64,000 nucleotides of DNA from Bradyrhizobium paxllaeri (GTDB taxonomy: Bacteria > Pseudomonadota > Alphaproteobacteria > Rhizobiales > Xanthobacteraceae), in NCBI RefSeq assembly GCF_001693515.2, contig NZ_CP042968.1, positions 558,001-622,000 on the forward strand. The letters run 5' to 3'. The notes under the pieces were generated by a model, which saw only the letters and a list, made by a program, of their open reading frames with translations, did not search any database and was not told the origin of the DNA. This document shows, piece after piece, positions 35,717 through 45,490 of this stretch (position 1 is the first letter of the stretch; each line of letters starts with the position of its first letter). The translations under genes and the position numbers were made by a program.

Positions 35717-36142
35717 ATGACGAAACCACGATTCGGCAGACGCTCCCGCTTTGCGCTCATCATGGCGGCGGCGCTGATCGCGCCTTCCGCATGGGCACAA
35801 CAGGGCGAGCCGGCGCCGAAGCCCGGCAAGCCGATCAATGCCGGGGACGTGCTGTCAGGCGAACTCAACGCCATGAAGGGCGGCAAGAGGAGCAAGCGCG
35901 CCGCGACCTACCAGATCACCAGCGAACCGCGCCGCCTGCCGCCGCCGAACGGGCTGTGCAATCTCGAAACCGGGCCCGAGACATTCCAGCTCGTCACCAC
36001 CAGCGACGCCCAGGCCGCGCAACTGAAGAATTTCATCGGCAAGGAAATTTCCGTGAAGGTCGACGAAGTCGCCTGCGCACAGGATGCCGGGCAGATGAGC
36101 GAAGCCGTCATCACCAAGTGGAGCGTGGTGACGAAGCACTGA
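35717..36142 (+). CDS. Exported hypothetical protein downstream of recR
   Basis: 141 residues. A signal peptide (MTKPRFGRRSRFALIMAAALIAPSAWAQQG) ends near residue 28. The mature protein has two cysteines (NGLCNLE, VACAQD) and a mixed alpha/beta pattern with a repeated basic patch (KGGKRSKRAATYQI). No known family is recognised. It is 23 bp after recR and may be co-transcribed, although its periplasmic location gives no link to repair. Confidence 0.7.
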   Translation: MTKPRFGRRSRFALIMAAALIAPSAWAQQGEPAPKPGKPINAGDVLSGELNAMKGGKRSKRAATYQITSEPRRLPPPNGLCNLETGPETFQLVTTSDAQAAQLKNFIGKEISVKVDEVACAQDAGQMSEAVITKWSVVTKH

Positions 36143-36159
36143 CGTAGTCACAATATAGG

Positions 36160-36259
36160 TGTCTTCGCCCGGCTCGACCGGGCGATCCAGTACGCCGCGG
36201 CCCATCGGCTCTATCGCGACTGCTCTGGAATACTGGATCCCCGCCTTCGCGGGGATGAC
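36160..36259. repeat. CGCCCGGCTCGACCGGGCGATCCAGTA palindromic repeat
   Basis: The left hairpin CGCCCGGCTCGACCGGGCG and the right hairpin CCCCGCCTTCGCGGGG flank inverted GATCCAGTA / TACTGGATC. It lies between convergent genes and belongs to the family whose arms flank the GIY-YIG gene. Confidence 0.82.
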
Positions 36260-36267
36260 AATGGAGC

Positions 36268-37629
36268 CTAAACCTTCACCGGCCCCACGGCCTCGAAATG
36301 CCCGCGCCGCTGCAGCCAGGCCAGCAGGATCAGGCTGGGCACCGCCACCACGACCGAGATCACGAAGAACAGCGGCCAGCCCGTCGTCTCCGCCACAAAG
36401 CCCGCGCCTGAGGACAAATAGGTGCGCCCCACAGCGGCCAGCGCGGTGAGCAGTGCGTATTGGGTCGCGGTGTGCAGCGGATTCTGGCACAGCGCCGAGA
36501 GATAGGCGACGAAGATCACGGTACCGATCGCGCCGGTGAAGTTTTCCGCGGAAATGGCGGCGGCCAGCGCCCATTGATTGGTGCCAACAAAGGCGAGCCA
36601 TGCAAACACCAGGTTGGAGATCGCCTGCAGCACACCGCCGATCCAGAGGCTTGCGACCAGCGAATAGCGCCGCGCCACATAGCCGCCGGCAAAGCCGCCG
36701 ATCAGGGTCGCGGCGAGGCCGACGCCCTTGACGATGGCGGCGTAGTCGTTGCGCGTGAAGCCGAGGTCGATCACGAACGGCGCGGTCATGGTGCCGGAAA
36801 ACGCGTCGGTGAGCTTGAACAGAACCACGAAGGCGAGCGCCACCCAGGCATGCTTGCGCGACAGAAATTCGGAGAACGCCCCCGTGGCCGCATGCATGAC
36901 GCGGGTGAGAGCCGTTTCGTCGCGGGTCGCTTCTTCCGCGCGCACCGATTGCCCGGGTTCGGTGGCGGCGAGCGCCGTGAGGGCGCCGATCAGCACCAGC
37001 GCGGCCATGACGACATAGCCCCACATCCACGCCGAGCTACGCCCGATGCCGGTGCTCTCGAACGCCGTCACGATAAACAGCACGCCGGCGGTCGACACCA
37101 GCATGCCTATCCGGTAGGCCGCGACATATGAGGCCATGCCGGCGGCCTGTTCGCTCTCGGGCAGACTTTCGACGCGAAACGCATCGACCACGATGTCCTG
37201 GGTGGAGGACATCGTCGCGACCAGAAGCGCGCCAAGCGCCACGAACAGCGGCGAACGCGCAGGGTCCGTCAATGCCAGCAGCAGGATCGCGCCGATCAGG
37301 AGCAGTTGCGAGAACACCAGCCAGCCGCGGCGGCGGCCAAAGGCGCGGGTGAAGACCGGCACATGCAGCGCATCGACCAGCGGCGCCCAGATGAATTTCA
37401 GTGTGTAGGGCGTGCCGACCAGCGCAAACAGCCCGATGGTGCCGAGATCGACGCCGGATTCGCGCATCCACACCAGGAGCGTCGACCCCGACAGCGCCAG
37501 CGGCAGGCCAGACGAAAAGCCGAGCATCAGCACGATCAGCACGCGCGGCTGCAGATACACGGCCCAGGCCTCGCGCCAGGTGGGCGCAGGGGCGGCCGAT
37601 GTCGGGGAGGCTGCTTCAGGTGCGGTCAT
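36268..37629 (-). CDS. AmpG-type muropeptide permease (MFS)
   Basis: 453 residues with about 12-14 membrane segments. AmpG features include LMLGFSSGLPLALSGSTLLVWMRESGVDLGTIGLFALVG at residues about 35-75, the YTLKFIWAPLVDA block, and the STQDIVVDAFRVE motif after segment 4. AmpG imports anhydro-muropeptides from the periplasm for wall recycling and, where present, ampC induction. The N-terminal 30 residues are a low-complexity leader. It is a single gene with repeats on both sides. Confidence 0.88.
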   Translation of the reverse strand: MTAPEAASPTSAAPAPTWREAWAVYLQPRVLIVLMLGFSSGLPLALSGSTLLVWMRESGVDLGTIGLFALVGTPYTLKFIWAPLVDALHVPVFTRAFGRRRGWLVFSQLLLIGAILLLALTDPARSPLFVALGALLVATMSSTQDIVVDAFRVESLPESEQAAGMASYVAAYRIGMLVSTAGVLFIVTAFESTGIGRSSAWMWGYVVMAALVLIGALTALAATEPGQSVRAEEATRDETALTRVMHAATGAFSEFLSRKHAWVALAFVVLFKLTDAFSGTMTAPFVIDLGFTRNDYAAIVKGVGLAATLIGGFAGGYVARRYSLVASLWIGGVLQAISNLVFAWLAFVGTNQWALAAAISAENFTGAIGTVIFVAYLSALCQNPLHTATQYALLTALAAVGRTYLSSGAGFVAETTGWPLFFVISVVVAVPSLILLAWLQRRGHFEAVGPVKV

Positions 37630-37664
37630 GGAAGGGTGTTAGCAGAGATTCGCCCCCAAAAAGA

Positions 37665-37708
37665 CTGTCATCGCCCGGCTTGACCGGGCGACCCAGTATC
37701 CCAGAGGC
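37665..37708. repeat. Left 44-bp inverted repeat of the GIY-YIG unit
   Basis: Perfect reverse complement of 38020-38063. It starts CTGTCATCGCCCGGCTTGAC and ends CCCAGTATCCCAGAGGC. Its inner edge touches the stop codon of the read-through GIY-YIG frame. The outer half is shared with the dispersed repeats at 16286, 17251 and 36160. Confidence 0.92.
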
Positions 37709-38014
37709 CTATCCGCCGCCTCCGGCAATCTCAGGGTAAAGGTCAATCCAGTCTGGATTTTGTTTCTCGATCAGCGATATTTTCCATGCTCTCGGCCATT
37801 TCTTCAGGCGTTTTTCGCGCTAGATCGCAAATTCGATCTGATCGAATGCTTCGAAATAGACCAGCCGGCTCACCTCATACTTCCTGGTGAAACCTTCTGT
37901 GATCTTCAATTTGTGCTCGCCAATGCGACGGACCAGATCATTGGTCACGCCAATGTAGAGCGTGCCGCCGATGCGGCTGGCGAGGATGTAGACGTAGTAG
38001 CTGCGTGTTCCCAA
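37709..38014 (-). pseudogene. GIY-YIG nuclease gene interrupted by one in-frame amber codon
   Basis: From a TTG at 38014 the first 64 codons encode a GIY-YIG domain start: YYVYILASRIGGTLYIGVTN, with the Y-V-Y and Y-I-G blocks, then DLVRRIGEHK with the catalytic Arg. A TAG at 37820-37822 stops it after QIEFAI. The same frame continues without gaps as REKRLKKWPRAWKISLIEKQ and on to LYPEI, the normal end of this roughly 100-residue family, to a stop at 37709. A single substitution therefore separates it from an intact gene. It exactly fills the space between the 44-bp inverted repeats. A read error is possible but needs only one base. Confidence 0.88.
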
Positions 38015-38019
38015 CTACT

Positions 38020-38063
38020 GCCTCTGGGATACTGGGTCGCCCGGTCAAGCCGGGCGATGACAG
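38020..38063. repeat. Right 44-bp inverted repeat of the GIY-YIG unit
   Basis: Perfect reverse complement of 37665-37708. It starts 5 bp upstream of the TTG start codon, so it covers the ribosome-binding and probable promoter region of the nuclease gene. The outer end is GGGCGATGACAG. Confidence 0.92.
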
Positions 38064-38095
38064 CCTGTTATGTGGTTATAGCTGGGCAATGATCG

Positions 38096-39304
38096 TCACT
38101 CCCCCGCCTGCAGCTTGCGCGGGGCGGGGAACAGCTCGGGGGTGCTGTTGTTGACGAAGCGGGGCACTTCCACCGGCGCGTCCGCCTTGCTGAAGTCGAG
38201 TTCCTCGATCCGTCCGGCGCGCTTTTCGATCTTGTCGGCGGAGATCAGGATCTGGCGCACGTCCTCGTTCACGTCGCTGAAGTGTTTTTGCAGCTTCAGC
38301 ACGCGGTCGCGCAGGCGCCCCAGATCGTCGCCGAGGTTGAGCACTTCGGTGCGGATCTGGTCGGCGGCATCGCGCATCCGCGCGTCCTTCAGGATCTGTT
38401 GCATCACTTGGATCGCCAGCATCAACAGCGAGGGCGACACCAGCACGACACGGGCGCGGTAGGCCTTCTGGATCACGTCGTCAAAGCCGTCGTGGATTTC
38501 GGCATAGACCGATTCCGACGGCACGAACATCAGCGCGGTGTCCTGCGTTTCACCCGTAATCAGGTATTTCTCGGCGATGTCGTTGACGTGCTTCATCACA
38601 TCGTTGCGCAGGCGTTGGGTGGCGAATTTGCGCTCCTCGTCGCTGCGCGCGTCGTGCAGCGCGGTCATCGCTTCCAGCGGGAATTTCGCGTCGATGCACA
38701 GCGGGCGCTGGTCGGGCAGGAACACCACGCAGTCCGGCCGCTTGCCGGAGGAGAGCGTGTACTGGAATTCGTAGGAGCCCTGCGGCATGCCGTCCTGCAC
38801 GATCGCTTCCATCCGCGCCTGGCCGAAGGCGCCGCGCGACTGCTTGTTGGCGAGGACGTCGCGCAGCGTGGTCACTTGAGACGTCAGGTCGGTGAGGTTC
38901 TTGTGCGCGTTGTCGATGATGCCGAGCCGCTCATGCAGCACGCGCAAGGAATCCATGGTGTGGCGCGTGGTCGCTTCCATCGACTGCCCGACGCGGTGGG
39001 TCACCGAATCCAGCCGCTCGTTGACCGCGCGCGCCATCTCGGCCTGACGGCCGGCCAGCGATTGGGCCATGGCGTCGACCCGGCCGGTGGATTCGCTCTG
39101 CGCCCGCAGCATCTCGCTCAGGCGCTCTTCCAGTTCGTCGGCGCGGATCGCCTGCGCCATCGCCAGTTCCGCGCCCCGTCGGCCGGAGCGGGCGATCACG
39201 ATGGCGATGGTCAGCAGCAGCACCAGCGCCAGCGTGCCGAACCCGATCAGCGCCTCGCCAACGTGAATCGGCAGGTCGCCGACCGTGAGAAGAATTTCGT
39301 TCAT
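38096..39304 (-). CDS. rmuC: DNA recombination protein RmuC
   Basis: 402 residues from MNEILLTVGDL; the open frame continues far upstream antisense to def and that part is rejected. An N-terminal membrane segment (ALIGFGTLALVLLLTIAIVIA) is followed by a long coiled coil (about 45-150). The RmuC nuclease-like core at about 165-360 includes GKRPDCVVFLPDQRPLCIDAKFP, a PD-(D/E)XK-like pattern, and PSESVYAEI. RmuC limits inversions between short inverted repeats in E. coli. It is adjacent to, and divergent from, def. Confidence 0.92.
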   Translation of the reverse strand: MNEILLTVGDLPIHVGEALIGFGTLALVLLLTIAIVIARSGRRGAELAMAQAIRADELEERLSEMLRAQSESTGRVDAMAQSLAGRQAEMARAVNERLDSVTHRVGQSMEATTRHTMDSLRVLHERLGIIDNAHKNLTDLTSQVTTLRDVLANKQSRGAFGQARMEAIVQDGMPQGSYEFQYTLSSGKRPDCVVFLPDQRPLCIDAKFPLEAMTALHDARSDEERKFATQRLRNDVMKHVNDIAEKYLITGETQDTALMFVPSESVYAEIHDGFDDVIQKAYRARVVLVSPSLLMLAIQVMQQILKDARMRDAADQIRTEVLNLGDDLGRLRDRVLKLQKHFSDVNEDVRQILISADKIEKRAGRIEELDFSKADAPVEVPRFVNNSTPELFPAPRKLQAGE

Positions 39305-39475
39305 GTCAGCCTTGTAGCCCGATTCGGCATCGGATGCGAACGAAGAGGGAACGTTTATGGTAAACAGCGGGTTAATTTTCGTGGTTAACGCCGCGTTAAA
39401 AATCATGGTTAAGGCCGCCTTAACGAGGTCCCCGGCGCATTGACCCCGGCAAATCAGCAGCTTAAATCGCGCGCT

Positions 39476-40003
39476 ATGGCCCTTAGAGAAATCATCATCC
39501 TGCCGGACAAGCAGCTCCGGCTGGTCTCCAAACCCGTCGAGAAGGTGACGACGGAGATCCGCAAGCTCGCCGACGACATGTTCGAGACCATGTACGACGC
39601 GCCCGGCATCGGGCTGGCGGCAATCCAGGTCGCGCAGCCGCTGCGGCTGATCACCATGGACCTCGCCAAGAAGGACGAGAACGGCGAGACCAAGCCGAAG
39701 CCGCGGGTGTTCATCAATCCGGAAATCATCTCCTCGTCCGAAGAATTGTCGGTCTACGAGGAAGGCTGCCTCTCGATCCCCGAATATTACGAGGAGGTCG
39801 AGCGCCCCGCGAAGGTCCGCATCCGCTTCACCGATCTCGACGGCAAGGTGCATGAGGAAGACGCCGACGGCCTGTTCGCCACCTGCATCCAGCACGAGAT
39901 TGACCATCTCAACGGCGTGCTGTTCGTCGATTACCTGTCGAAGCTGAAGCGCGATCGCGTGATGAAGAAGTTTACCAAGGCCGCCAAGCGCGCGGCGGAG
40001 TAG
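39476..40003 (+). CDS. def: Peptide deformylase
   Basis: 175 residues from [15 protein letters not shown]. It removes the formyl group from nascent N-termini. The three motifs are intact: [12 protein letters not shown] (motif 1, here GxGLAAxQ), EGCLSIP with the metal Cys, and [11 protein letters not shown] with two metal His and the catalytic Glu. It is the first gene of def-fmt-truA, though a dispersed repeat separates it from fmt. Confidence 0.96.
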   Translation: MALREIIILPDKQLRLVSKPVEKVTTEIRKLADDMFETMYDAPGIGLAAIQVAQPLRLITMDLAKKDENGETKPKPRVFINPEIISSSEELSVYEEGCLSIPEYYEEVERPAKVRIRFTDLDGKVHEEDADGLFATCIQHEIDHLNGVLFVDYLSKLKRDRVMKKFTKAAKRAAE

Positions 40004-40018
40004 GCCCCACTCTATCCT

Positions 40019-40107
40019 CGTCATGCCCGGGCTTGTCCCGGGCATCCACGTCTTCCTTTCTCGCTGCAGCAAAGACGTGGATGGCCGGGACAAGCCCGGC
40101 CATGACG
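40019..40107. repeat. CGTCATGCCCGGGCTTGTCCCGG palindromic repeat, copy 4
   Basis: Arms CGTCATGCCCGGGCTTGTCC and GGACAAGCCCGGCCATGACG. Inserted between def and fmt, genes normally co-transcribed, so it may attenuate or process their transcript. Confidence 0.85.
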
Positions 40108-40142
40108 GAGTAAACTAAAACCGTCCCGGGATTTTCCGCCTG

Positions 40143-41075
40143 ATGTCTCTCCGCCTGATCTTCATGGGCACGCCCGATTTCGCGGTGCCGACGCTGCTGG
40201 AACTGGTGGCCCATGGCCATGAGGTCGTGGCGGTCTACACCCGCGCGCCAAAACCGGCCGGGCGCGGCATGAAGATGCAGCCGAGCCCGGTGGAGCAGGA
40301 GGCACGGCGGCTCGGCATTCCCGTGATGACCCCGGGCACGCTGAAGACGCCGGAAGCGCTCGCCGAATTTCGCACGCACAACGCCGATGCCGCCGTCGTC
40401 GTCGCCTACGGCATGATCCTGCCGCAGGCCATTCTCGACACGCCGCGCTATGGCTGCTTCAACCTGCACGGCTCGCTGCTGCCGCGCTGGCGCGGCGCCG
40501 CCCCGATCAACCGCGCGATCATGGCCGGCGATGCCGAGAGCGGCGTGATGGTGATGAAGATGGATGTCGGCCTCGACACCGGCGACGTCGCGATGGCGGA
40601 GCGGCTGGCGATCACGGACAGCATGACGGCCGCCGATCTGCACGACGCGCTGGCGCCGCTCGGCGCCGACCTGATGGTGCGCGCGATGGGCGGGCTGGAA
40701 CGCGGCGGATTGCAGCTTACGAAGCAGAGCGAGGACGGCGTCACCTACGCCGCCAAGATCGAGAAGGCCGAGGCGCGGATCGACTGGAAACGGCCGGCAC
40801 GCGAGGTGCTGCGGCATATTCATGGCCTGTCGCCATTTCCCGGCGCCTGGTGCGAGCTGGCCGGAGAAGCGGAGCCGGTGCGCCTCAAGATACTGCGCTG
40901 TGAGTTGGCGAACGGGTCGGGTGCGCCCGGCGATGTGCTCGACGACAACCTTGCCATCGCCTGCGGTGACCGCGCCATTCGCATTGTCGAGCTGCAGCGC
41001 GCCGGCAAGGGGCCGATGAAATCAGCGGAATTTCTGCGCGGCACGGCGCTGAAGCCGCCTGCGCGGCTGGACTGA
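40143..41075 (+). CDS. fmt: Methionyl-tRNA formyltransferase
   Basis: 310 residues. The N-terminal transferase domain has [12 protein letters not shown] and the 10-formyl-THF/catalytic block [19 protein letters not shown] (Asn-His-Asp triad with FDTGDVA-type [11 protein letters not shown]). The C-terminal OB-like domain (about 205-305) binds initiator tRNA. Its TGA shares an A with the ATG of truA, indicating coupled translation. Confidence 0.97.
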   Translation: MSLRLIFMGTPDFAVPTLLELVAHGHEVVAVYTRAPKPAGRGMKMQPSPVEQEARRLGIPVMTPGTLKTPEALAEFRTHNADAAVVVAYGMILPQAILDTPRYGCFNLHGSLLPRWRGAAPINRAIMAGDAESGVMVMKMDVGLDTGDVAMAERLAITDSMTAADLHDALAPLGADLMVRAMGGLERGGLQLTKQSEDGVTYAAKIEKAEARIDWKRPAREVLRHIHGLSPFPGAWCELAGEAEPVRLKILRCELANGSGAPGDVLDDNLAIACGDRAIRIVELQRAGKGPMKSAEFLRGTALKPPARLD

Positions 41076-41812
41076 TGCCCCGCTACAAGCTCCTCATCGA
41101 ATATGACGGTACGCCGTTTTCCGGCTGGCAGATCCAGGATAATGCGCCGACCGTACAGGGCGCGCTGGAAGCCGCGGTGAAGGCGATCTGCGGCGAGGAG
41201 GTGCGCGTGCACGGCTCGGGCCGCACCGACGCCGGCGTGCACGCGCTGGGGCAGGTCGCGCATTGCGATATTCAGAAGCCGTTTCCGCCGGGCCGCCTGC
41301 GTGACGGGCTGAACGCGCATCTGCGACCGCATCCGATCGGCGTGCTCTCGGCCGACATCGTGGCCGATGATTTCGAGGCGCGCTTCTCCGCGACAAGGCG
41401 GCACTACCGCTATCGCATCACCAACTCCAGAGCCAACCTCGCGCTCGACATCAAGCGAAGCTGGCGGGTGCCGCGCCATCTCGATACGGATGCGATGGAC
41501 GTCGCGGCCAAGCGGCTGCTTGGCAAGCACGATTTCACCACCTTCCGCGACACCGAATGCCAGGCGAAGTCGCCAGAGAAGACGCTGGATCAGCTCGACG
41601 TCATCAGGGAGGGCGACGCGATTTCGATCCTCACATCCGCCCGGTCGTTCCTGCACAGCCAGGTGCGCTCGATGGTGGGATCGCTGGTGTGGGTTGGCGA
41701 AGGCCGCTGGAGCGCCGACGATCTCGCCGCGGCACTAGCCGCCCGTAACCGCGCCGCTTGCGGTCCCGTCGCCCCGCCGGAGGGGCTCTATCTGGTGCGG
41801 GTGGAATATTAG
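41075..41812 (+). CDS. truA: tRNA pseudouridine(38-40) synthase TruA
   Basis: 245 residues. The catalytic aspartate is in [17 protein letters not shown] near residue 52. [15 protein letters not shown] starts the fold, and [16 protein letters not shown] is the conserved C-terminal block. It modifies the anticodon stem-loop of many tRNAs. It overlaps fmt by one base and converges with the RibD-like gene at 41809. Confidence 0.97.
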   Translation: MPRYKLLIEYDGTPFSGWQIQDNAPTVQGALEAAVKAICGEEVRVHGSGRTDAGVHALGQVAHCDIQKPFPPGRLRDGLNAHLRPHPIGVLSADIVADDFEARFSATRRHYRYRITNSRANLALDIKRSWRVPRHLDTDAMDVAAKRLLGKHDFTTFRDTECQAKSPEKTLDQLDVIREGDAISILTSARSFLHSQVRSMVGSLVWVGEGRWSADDLAAALAARNRAACGPVAPPEGLYLVRVEY

Positions 41813-42471
41813 GCTGGCTTGAGTACCATGTGCGTGGCGTTTGCCGTCGCGACATGGTCGGTCACCTCGTAGCCAAGAGCCGGTAGATCAAGCCCCGCGA
41901 ACAGGTTCTCACCAGATCCAAGAAGGATCGGCGCGATCGCAATGTGCATTTCGTCGATCAGGCGGGCGCGCAGATATTGCTGGATGGTCGCGACGCCGCC
42001 ACCCACCCTGACATCCTTGCCGCCGGCGGCCGCGCGCGCCCTCTGTAGCGCCGCCTCGATGCCCTCTGTGACGAAATGGAAAACCGTGCCGCCCTTCATG
42101 GTGATGGGCGCGCGGGCATGATGTGTCAGTACGAAGACATCGCAATGATAAGGCGGCTCGTCGCCCCACCAGCCTTTCCAGGCGTCATCCGGCCAGGGGC
42201 CCCGCACCGGGCCGAACATGTTGCGGCCGAGGATCCAGGCGCCGATGTTCTCAAAACCTTGCGTGGCAAAATCATCGTCCGCCCCGCTCGTGCCGCCATC
42301 CTTGGCGAACAGCTTTTTCTGAATGGTCTGCGTCGGCAGGATCCATTCGTGCAGCCCCATTCCACCGACGCCGAGCGGATTGTCGGCGTTCTGGCCGGGG
42401 CCCGCGCCATAGCCGTCGGCGGATACGCTGAAGCAGCGGACAACGAGCTTGCTTGTGGCTGAACTGGTCAT
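41809..42471 (-). CDS. Dihydrofolate-reductase-like (RibD C-terminal domain) protein
   Basis: 220 residues of the DHFR/RibD-C fold: [18 protein letters not shown] at the start, then [29 protein letters not shown], and [36 protein letters not shown]. These proteins are NADPH-dependent reductases of unclear substrate; the last block is strongly conserved in the YyaP/YwjB-type group. It overlaps the truA stop by 4 bp in convergent orientation and is 34 bp downstream of dapE. Confidence 0.85.
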   Translation of the reverse strand: MTSSATSKLVVRCFSVSADGYGAGPGQNADNPLGVGGMGLHEWILPTQTIQKKLFAKDGGTSGADDDFATQGFENIGAWILGRNMFGPVRGPWPDDAWKGWWGDEPPYHCDVFVLTHHARAPITMKGGTVFHFVTEGIEAALQRARAAAGGKDVRVGGGVATIQQYLRARLIDEMHIAIAPILLGSGENLFAGLDLPALGYEVTDHVATANATHMVLKPA

Positions 42472-42505
42472 GACGTCACATCCTCAGGGATGATGACGGC
42501 ACAAG

Positions 42506-43672
42506 TCAGGCAAAATAGCGGTCCAGCACGCCGCGATAGATTTTCGTCAGCTTCTCCAGGTCGGACACCGGCGTGCGCTCGTCGACCTGGTGCATGGTCT
42601 GGCCGACCAGGCCGAACTCGATCACCGGGCAATAGGTTGAAATGAAACGCGCATCCGAGGTGCCGCCGGAAGTCGAGAGCTCCGGCTTGCGTCCGGTGAC
42701 TTCCTCGATCGCACTGACGGCGAGATCGGTGAAGGCGCCGGGCTTGGTCACGAACACGTTGGAGTTGGAATATTCCCACGCAATGCGGGCGCGGATGCGG
42801 TTGCCGCAGGCTTTCGCCAGCCGCTCTTCCACCAGGGCGCGCAGCGTTTCCTGGGTATGGTTGTCGTTGTAGCGGATGTTGAATTTTGCACGCGCCTGTC
42901 CGGGGATGACATTGCTCGCGGTGTTGCCGACATCGACCGAGGTAAATTCGAGATTCGATGCCTGAAACTGCGCGCTGCCGCGATCGAGGGGCTCGTCGGA
43001 GAGCGCCACGATCAGCCGCGAAATATCCGGCACCGGGTTGGAGGCGCGGTGCGGATAGGCGACATGGCCCTGCACGCCGTCGACATGGAGCGTGCCGGAC
43101 TGCGAGCCGCGGCGGCCGATCTTGATGCAGTCGCCGAGCACTTCGACATTGGAGGGCTCGCCAAGTACGCAATGGTCGAATTTCTCTCCACGCTCGGCAC
43201 ACCATTTCAAGAGCTTGATGGTGCCGTTGACGGAAATGTCCTCCTCGTCCCCGGTGATCAGAAACGAGATCGAGCCTCCGCCATTTTTTTGCGGCTTGCC
43301 GCCATTGTCCTTGAGATAGTCGAGCACGGCGGCGACGCTGCAGGCGATGCCGCCCTTCATGTCGACCGCGCCGCGGCCATAGAGGAAGCCGTCCTTGATA
43401 TCGCCGGAGAACGCACCCTGCGTCCACGCCGTCTCGTCGCCGGCCGGCACCACGTCGGTATGGCCGGCAAAGGTGATGTGCGGCGCCTCGGTGCCGATGC
43501 GGGCGTAGAGGTTGTCGATGTCTGATGTGCCGGGCTCGCCGAAGGTGACGCGATGCACCTCGAAGCCGGCGTCTTTCAACAGGCCTTCGAGGACGCCGAG
43601 CGCACCGGCATCGGCAGGCGTGACAGAAGGGCAGCGGACGAGGTCGCGGGTGATGGAAACGGCGTCATTCAT
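42506..43672 (-). CDS. dapE: Succinyl-diaminopimelate desuccinylase
   Basis: 388 residues from [19 protein letters not shown]. It is a dizinc M20 hydrolase that makes LL-diaminopimelate for lysine and peptidoglycan. Metal and catalytic sites: [23 protein letters not shown], and the [13 protein letters not shown] general-base pair. The dimerisation domain spans about 180-290. [10 protein letters not shown] near the C-terminus carries the DapE-specific site. Its start overlaps the end of the DUF805 gene by 8 bp. dapD lies about 750 bp upstream in the same direction. Confidence 0.96.
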   Translation of the reverse strand: MNDAVSITRDLVRCPSVTPADAGALGVLEGLLKDAGFEVHRVTFGEPGTSDIDNLYARIGTEAPHITFAGHTDVVPAGDETAWTQGAFSGDIKDGFLYGRGAVDMKGGIACSVAAVLDYLKDNGGKPQKNGGGSISFLITGDEEDISVNGTIKLLKWCAERGEKFDHCVLGEPSNVEVLGDCIKIGRRGSQSGTLHVDGVQGHVAYPHRASNPVPDISRLIVALSDEPLDRGSAQFQASNLEFTSVDVGNTASNVIPGQARAKFNIRYNDNHTQETLRALVEERLAKACGNRIRARIAWEYSNSNVFVTKPGAFTDLAVSAIEEVTGRKPELSTSGGTSDARFISTYCPVIEFGLVGQTMHQVDERTPVSDLEKLTKIYRGVLDRYFA

Positions 43673-44297
43673 AGCCCGGCTTAACACGCCAAACCGGCGG
43701 CGGGCTAGCGGTGTGCGGCACCATTTCGATTTCCCTCTGCTGGTCCCAGGGCGGGCGTGTATCGGGCCGCGGCGGCGATGCCAGCGGATCGGGGCCGAAC
43801 CGGTTGGTCTTGCGGGAGCCCTTGATGAAGTACAATTCGACGAAGATCCAGATGCAGCCAGCGAGGGCGATGAGGCCAAGCGGAAGGGCGGCATCCAAGA
43901 AATAGGAATCGTCAGGAAGCAGATCGACGAGCTTGTTGTAGAGTGGAACGGTGAAAAACAGAATCACCCACCAGCCGCTCCTGTCGCGGTCATGGAGGCG
44001 TTTGATCGAGGTGGCCAGCCAGACCCACATGAACAGCGTGGAGAAGGCCGTATTGAGAAAAATTCCGGGCAGGTCGGCCAGAGAAAGCGATCGATAGGAA
44101 GCAGGATCGAAGACCTTGAAGAGATCTTCGAAGCCGTAGCCGAGATTTTTCGGCGCGGTGCCACCGAACAGGACGACAAGGCCGATCGTCAGCGCGCCCA
44201 GGAAGATCATCCAGCACAGGATGATCAGCGTCGCCAGCCAGTACCGGGCGCGGTTGATGCGGCCCTGAAAACTGAACAGATACCAGACGTAGTCCAT
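43665..44297 (-). CDS. DUF805 membrane protein
   Basis: 210 residues from [20 protein letters not shown]. The opening [20 protein letters not shown] is the DUF805 signature. About four membrane segments follow, with the conserved [15 protein letters not shown] loop. The C-terminal 45 residues are a proline-rich cytosolic tail. Function is unknown across the family. It lies between dapD and dapE and overlaps dapE by 8 bp, so it is probably in their operon. Confidence 0.88.
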   Translation of the reverse strand: MDYVWYLFSFQGRINRARYWLATLIILCWMIFLGALTIGLVVLFGGTAPKNLGYGFEDLFKVFDPASYRSLSLADLPGIFLNTAFSTLFMWVWLATSIKRLHDRDRSGWWVILFFTVPLYNKLVDLLPDDSYFLDAALPLGLIALAGCIWIFVELYFIKGSRKTNRFGPDPLASPPRPDTRPPWDQQREIEMVPHTASPPPVWRVKPGYE

Positions 44298-44420
44298 CGC
44301 CCGACCTCCGAACGGCGGCATTTACGCCATCCGGTACATTGGTCGCACCATGGGCCCCGGGGTTCGAACGGGGTGATCCGGCCCGGCTTCGGGCCAGATC
44401 ATGCCCGAAATGGCCGAATC

Positions 44421-45266
44421 CTAGTCCCGCAGCAGCTCGTTAATGCTGGTCTTGGCGCGGGTGCGCTCGTCGACGCGCTTGACGATCACGGCGCAGGCGG
44501 TCGAGGGGCCGGGCTGGCCGTTCTTCATGGGCTTGCCGGGCAGGGCGCCGGGAACCACGACCGCATATTCCGGCACCTCGCCGATGAAGATTTCGCCGGT
44601 CTCGCGGTCGACGATCTTGGTGGAGGCGCCGAGGAACACGCCCATCGACAGCACCGCGCCCTTGCGCACGATCACGCCCTCGGCGACTTCCGAGCGCGCG
44701 CCGATGAAGCAATCGTCTTCGACGATCACGGGCTCGGCCTGCAGCGGCTCCAGCACGCCGCCGATGCCGACGCCGCCGGAAATATGCACGCGCTTGCCGA
44801 TCTGCGCGCAGGAACCAACCGTCGACCAGGTGTCGATCATGGTCGCTTCATCGACATAAGCGCCGAGATTGACGAAAGACGGCATCAGAACGACGTTGCG
44901 GGCGATGAAAGCCGAGCGGCGCACGATCGCGCCGGGCACCGCGCGGAATCCCGCATCGCGAAAACGGTTCTCGCCCCAGCCCTCGAACTTCGAGGGCACC
45001 TTATCCCACCACGACGCCTTGCCGGGACCGCCGGGGATCTGGCCCATGTCGTTGAGGCGGAACGACAGCAGCACCGCCTTCTTCAGCCACTGATTGACCT
45101 TCCACTTGCCCGAGGCCTCGCGCTCGGCGACCCGGGCCTCGCCCTTGTCGAGCAGTTCGAGCGCGTGATCCACGGCCTCGCGAACCTCGCCCTTGGTCGA
45201 CGTCGAAATGCCGTCGCGGGCATCGAAGGCAGAGTTGACGGTGGATTCGAGCGCGGACAGGGACAT
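44421..45266 (-). CDS. dapD: Tetrahydrodipicolinate N-succinyltransferase
   Basis: 281 residues from [15 protein letters not shown]. It transfers succinate from succinyl-CoA to tetrahydrodipicolinate. The central left-handed beta helix is visible as hexapeptide repeats ([59 protein letters not shown]). The N-terminal helical domain includes [17 protein letters not shown]. With DapE it shows that lysine is made by the succinylase branch. Confidence 0.97.
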   Translation of the reverse strand: MSLSALESTVNSAFDARDGISTSTKGEVREAVDHALELLDKGEARVAEREASGKWKVNQWLKKAVLLSFRLNDMGQIPGGPGKASWWDKVPSKFEGWGENRFRDAGFRAVPGAIVRRSAFIARNVVLMPSFVNLGAYVDEATMIDTWSTVGSCAQIGKRVHISGGVGIGGVLEPLQAEPVIVEDDCFIGARSEVAEGVIVRKGAVLSMGVFLGASTKIVDRETGEIFIGEVPEYAVVVPGALPGKPMKNGQPGPSTACAVIVKRVDERTRAKTSINELLRD

Positions 45267-45363
45267 CGGGATTTCCTCAGGGATTTCGGGCGAAGCGGGA
45301 GGCTTTTTCGGGATTTGGCGGGGGAGAGTCAAGGCGGGATGTCGTCCCTGCCGTCCTCTCAAC

Positions 45364-45486
45364 TCGTCGTCCCCGCGAACGCGGGGACCCATAGCCACGA
45401 ACGTTCGTGGTTACGACGGGTCGTCGAACAGCGTTCTTAAATCGATAGATCACGCGGTATGGGTCCCGGCGTTCGCCGGGACGACA
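45364..45486. repeat. CGTCGTCCCCGCGAACGCGGGGACCCATA repeat, copy 1
   Basis: The left hairpin CCCCGCGAACGCGGGG and right hairpin CCCGGCGTTCGCCGGG flank inverted GACCCATA and TATGGGTC. Between them CACGAACGTTCGTGG forms a further hairpin. A second copy is at 46206-46344. It separates the nucleotidase from dapD. Confidence 0.82.
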
Positions 45487-45490
45487 CCGA

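Noticed and set aside
39305..40093. Long N-terminal extension of the RmuC frame
   Set aside because: Runs antisense through def, which has complete catalytic motifs. RmuC starts properly at its membrane anchor.
43512..45440. 642-codon open frame on the plus strand
   Set aside because: Antisense to dapE, the DUF805 gene and dapD; composition is typical of a shadow frame.
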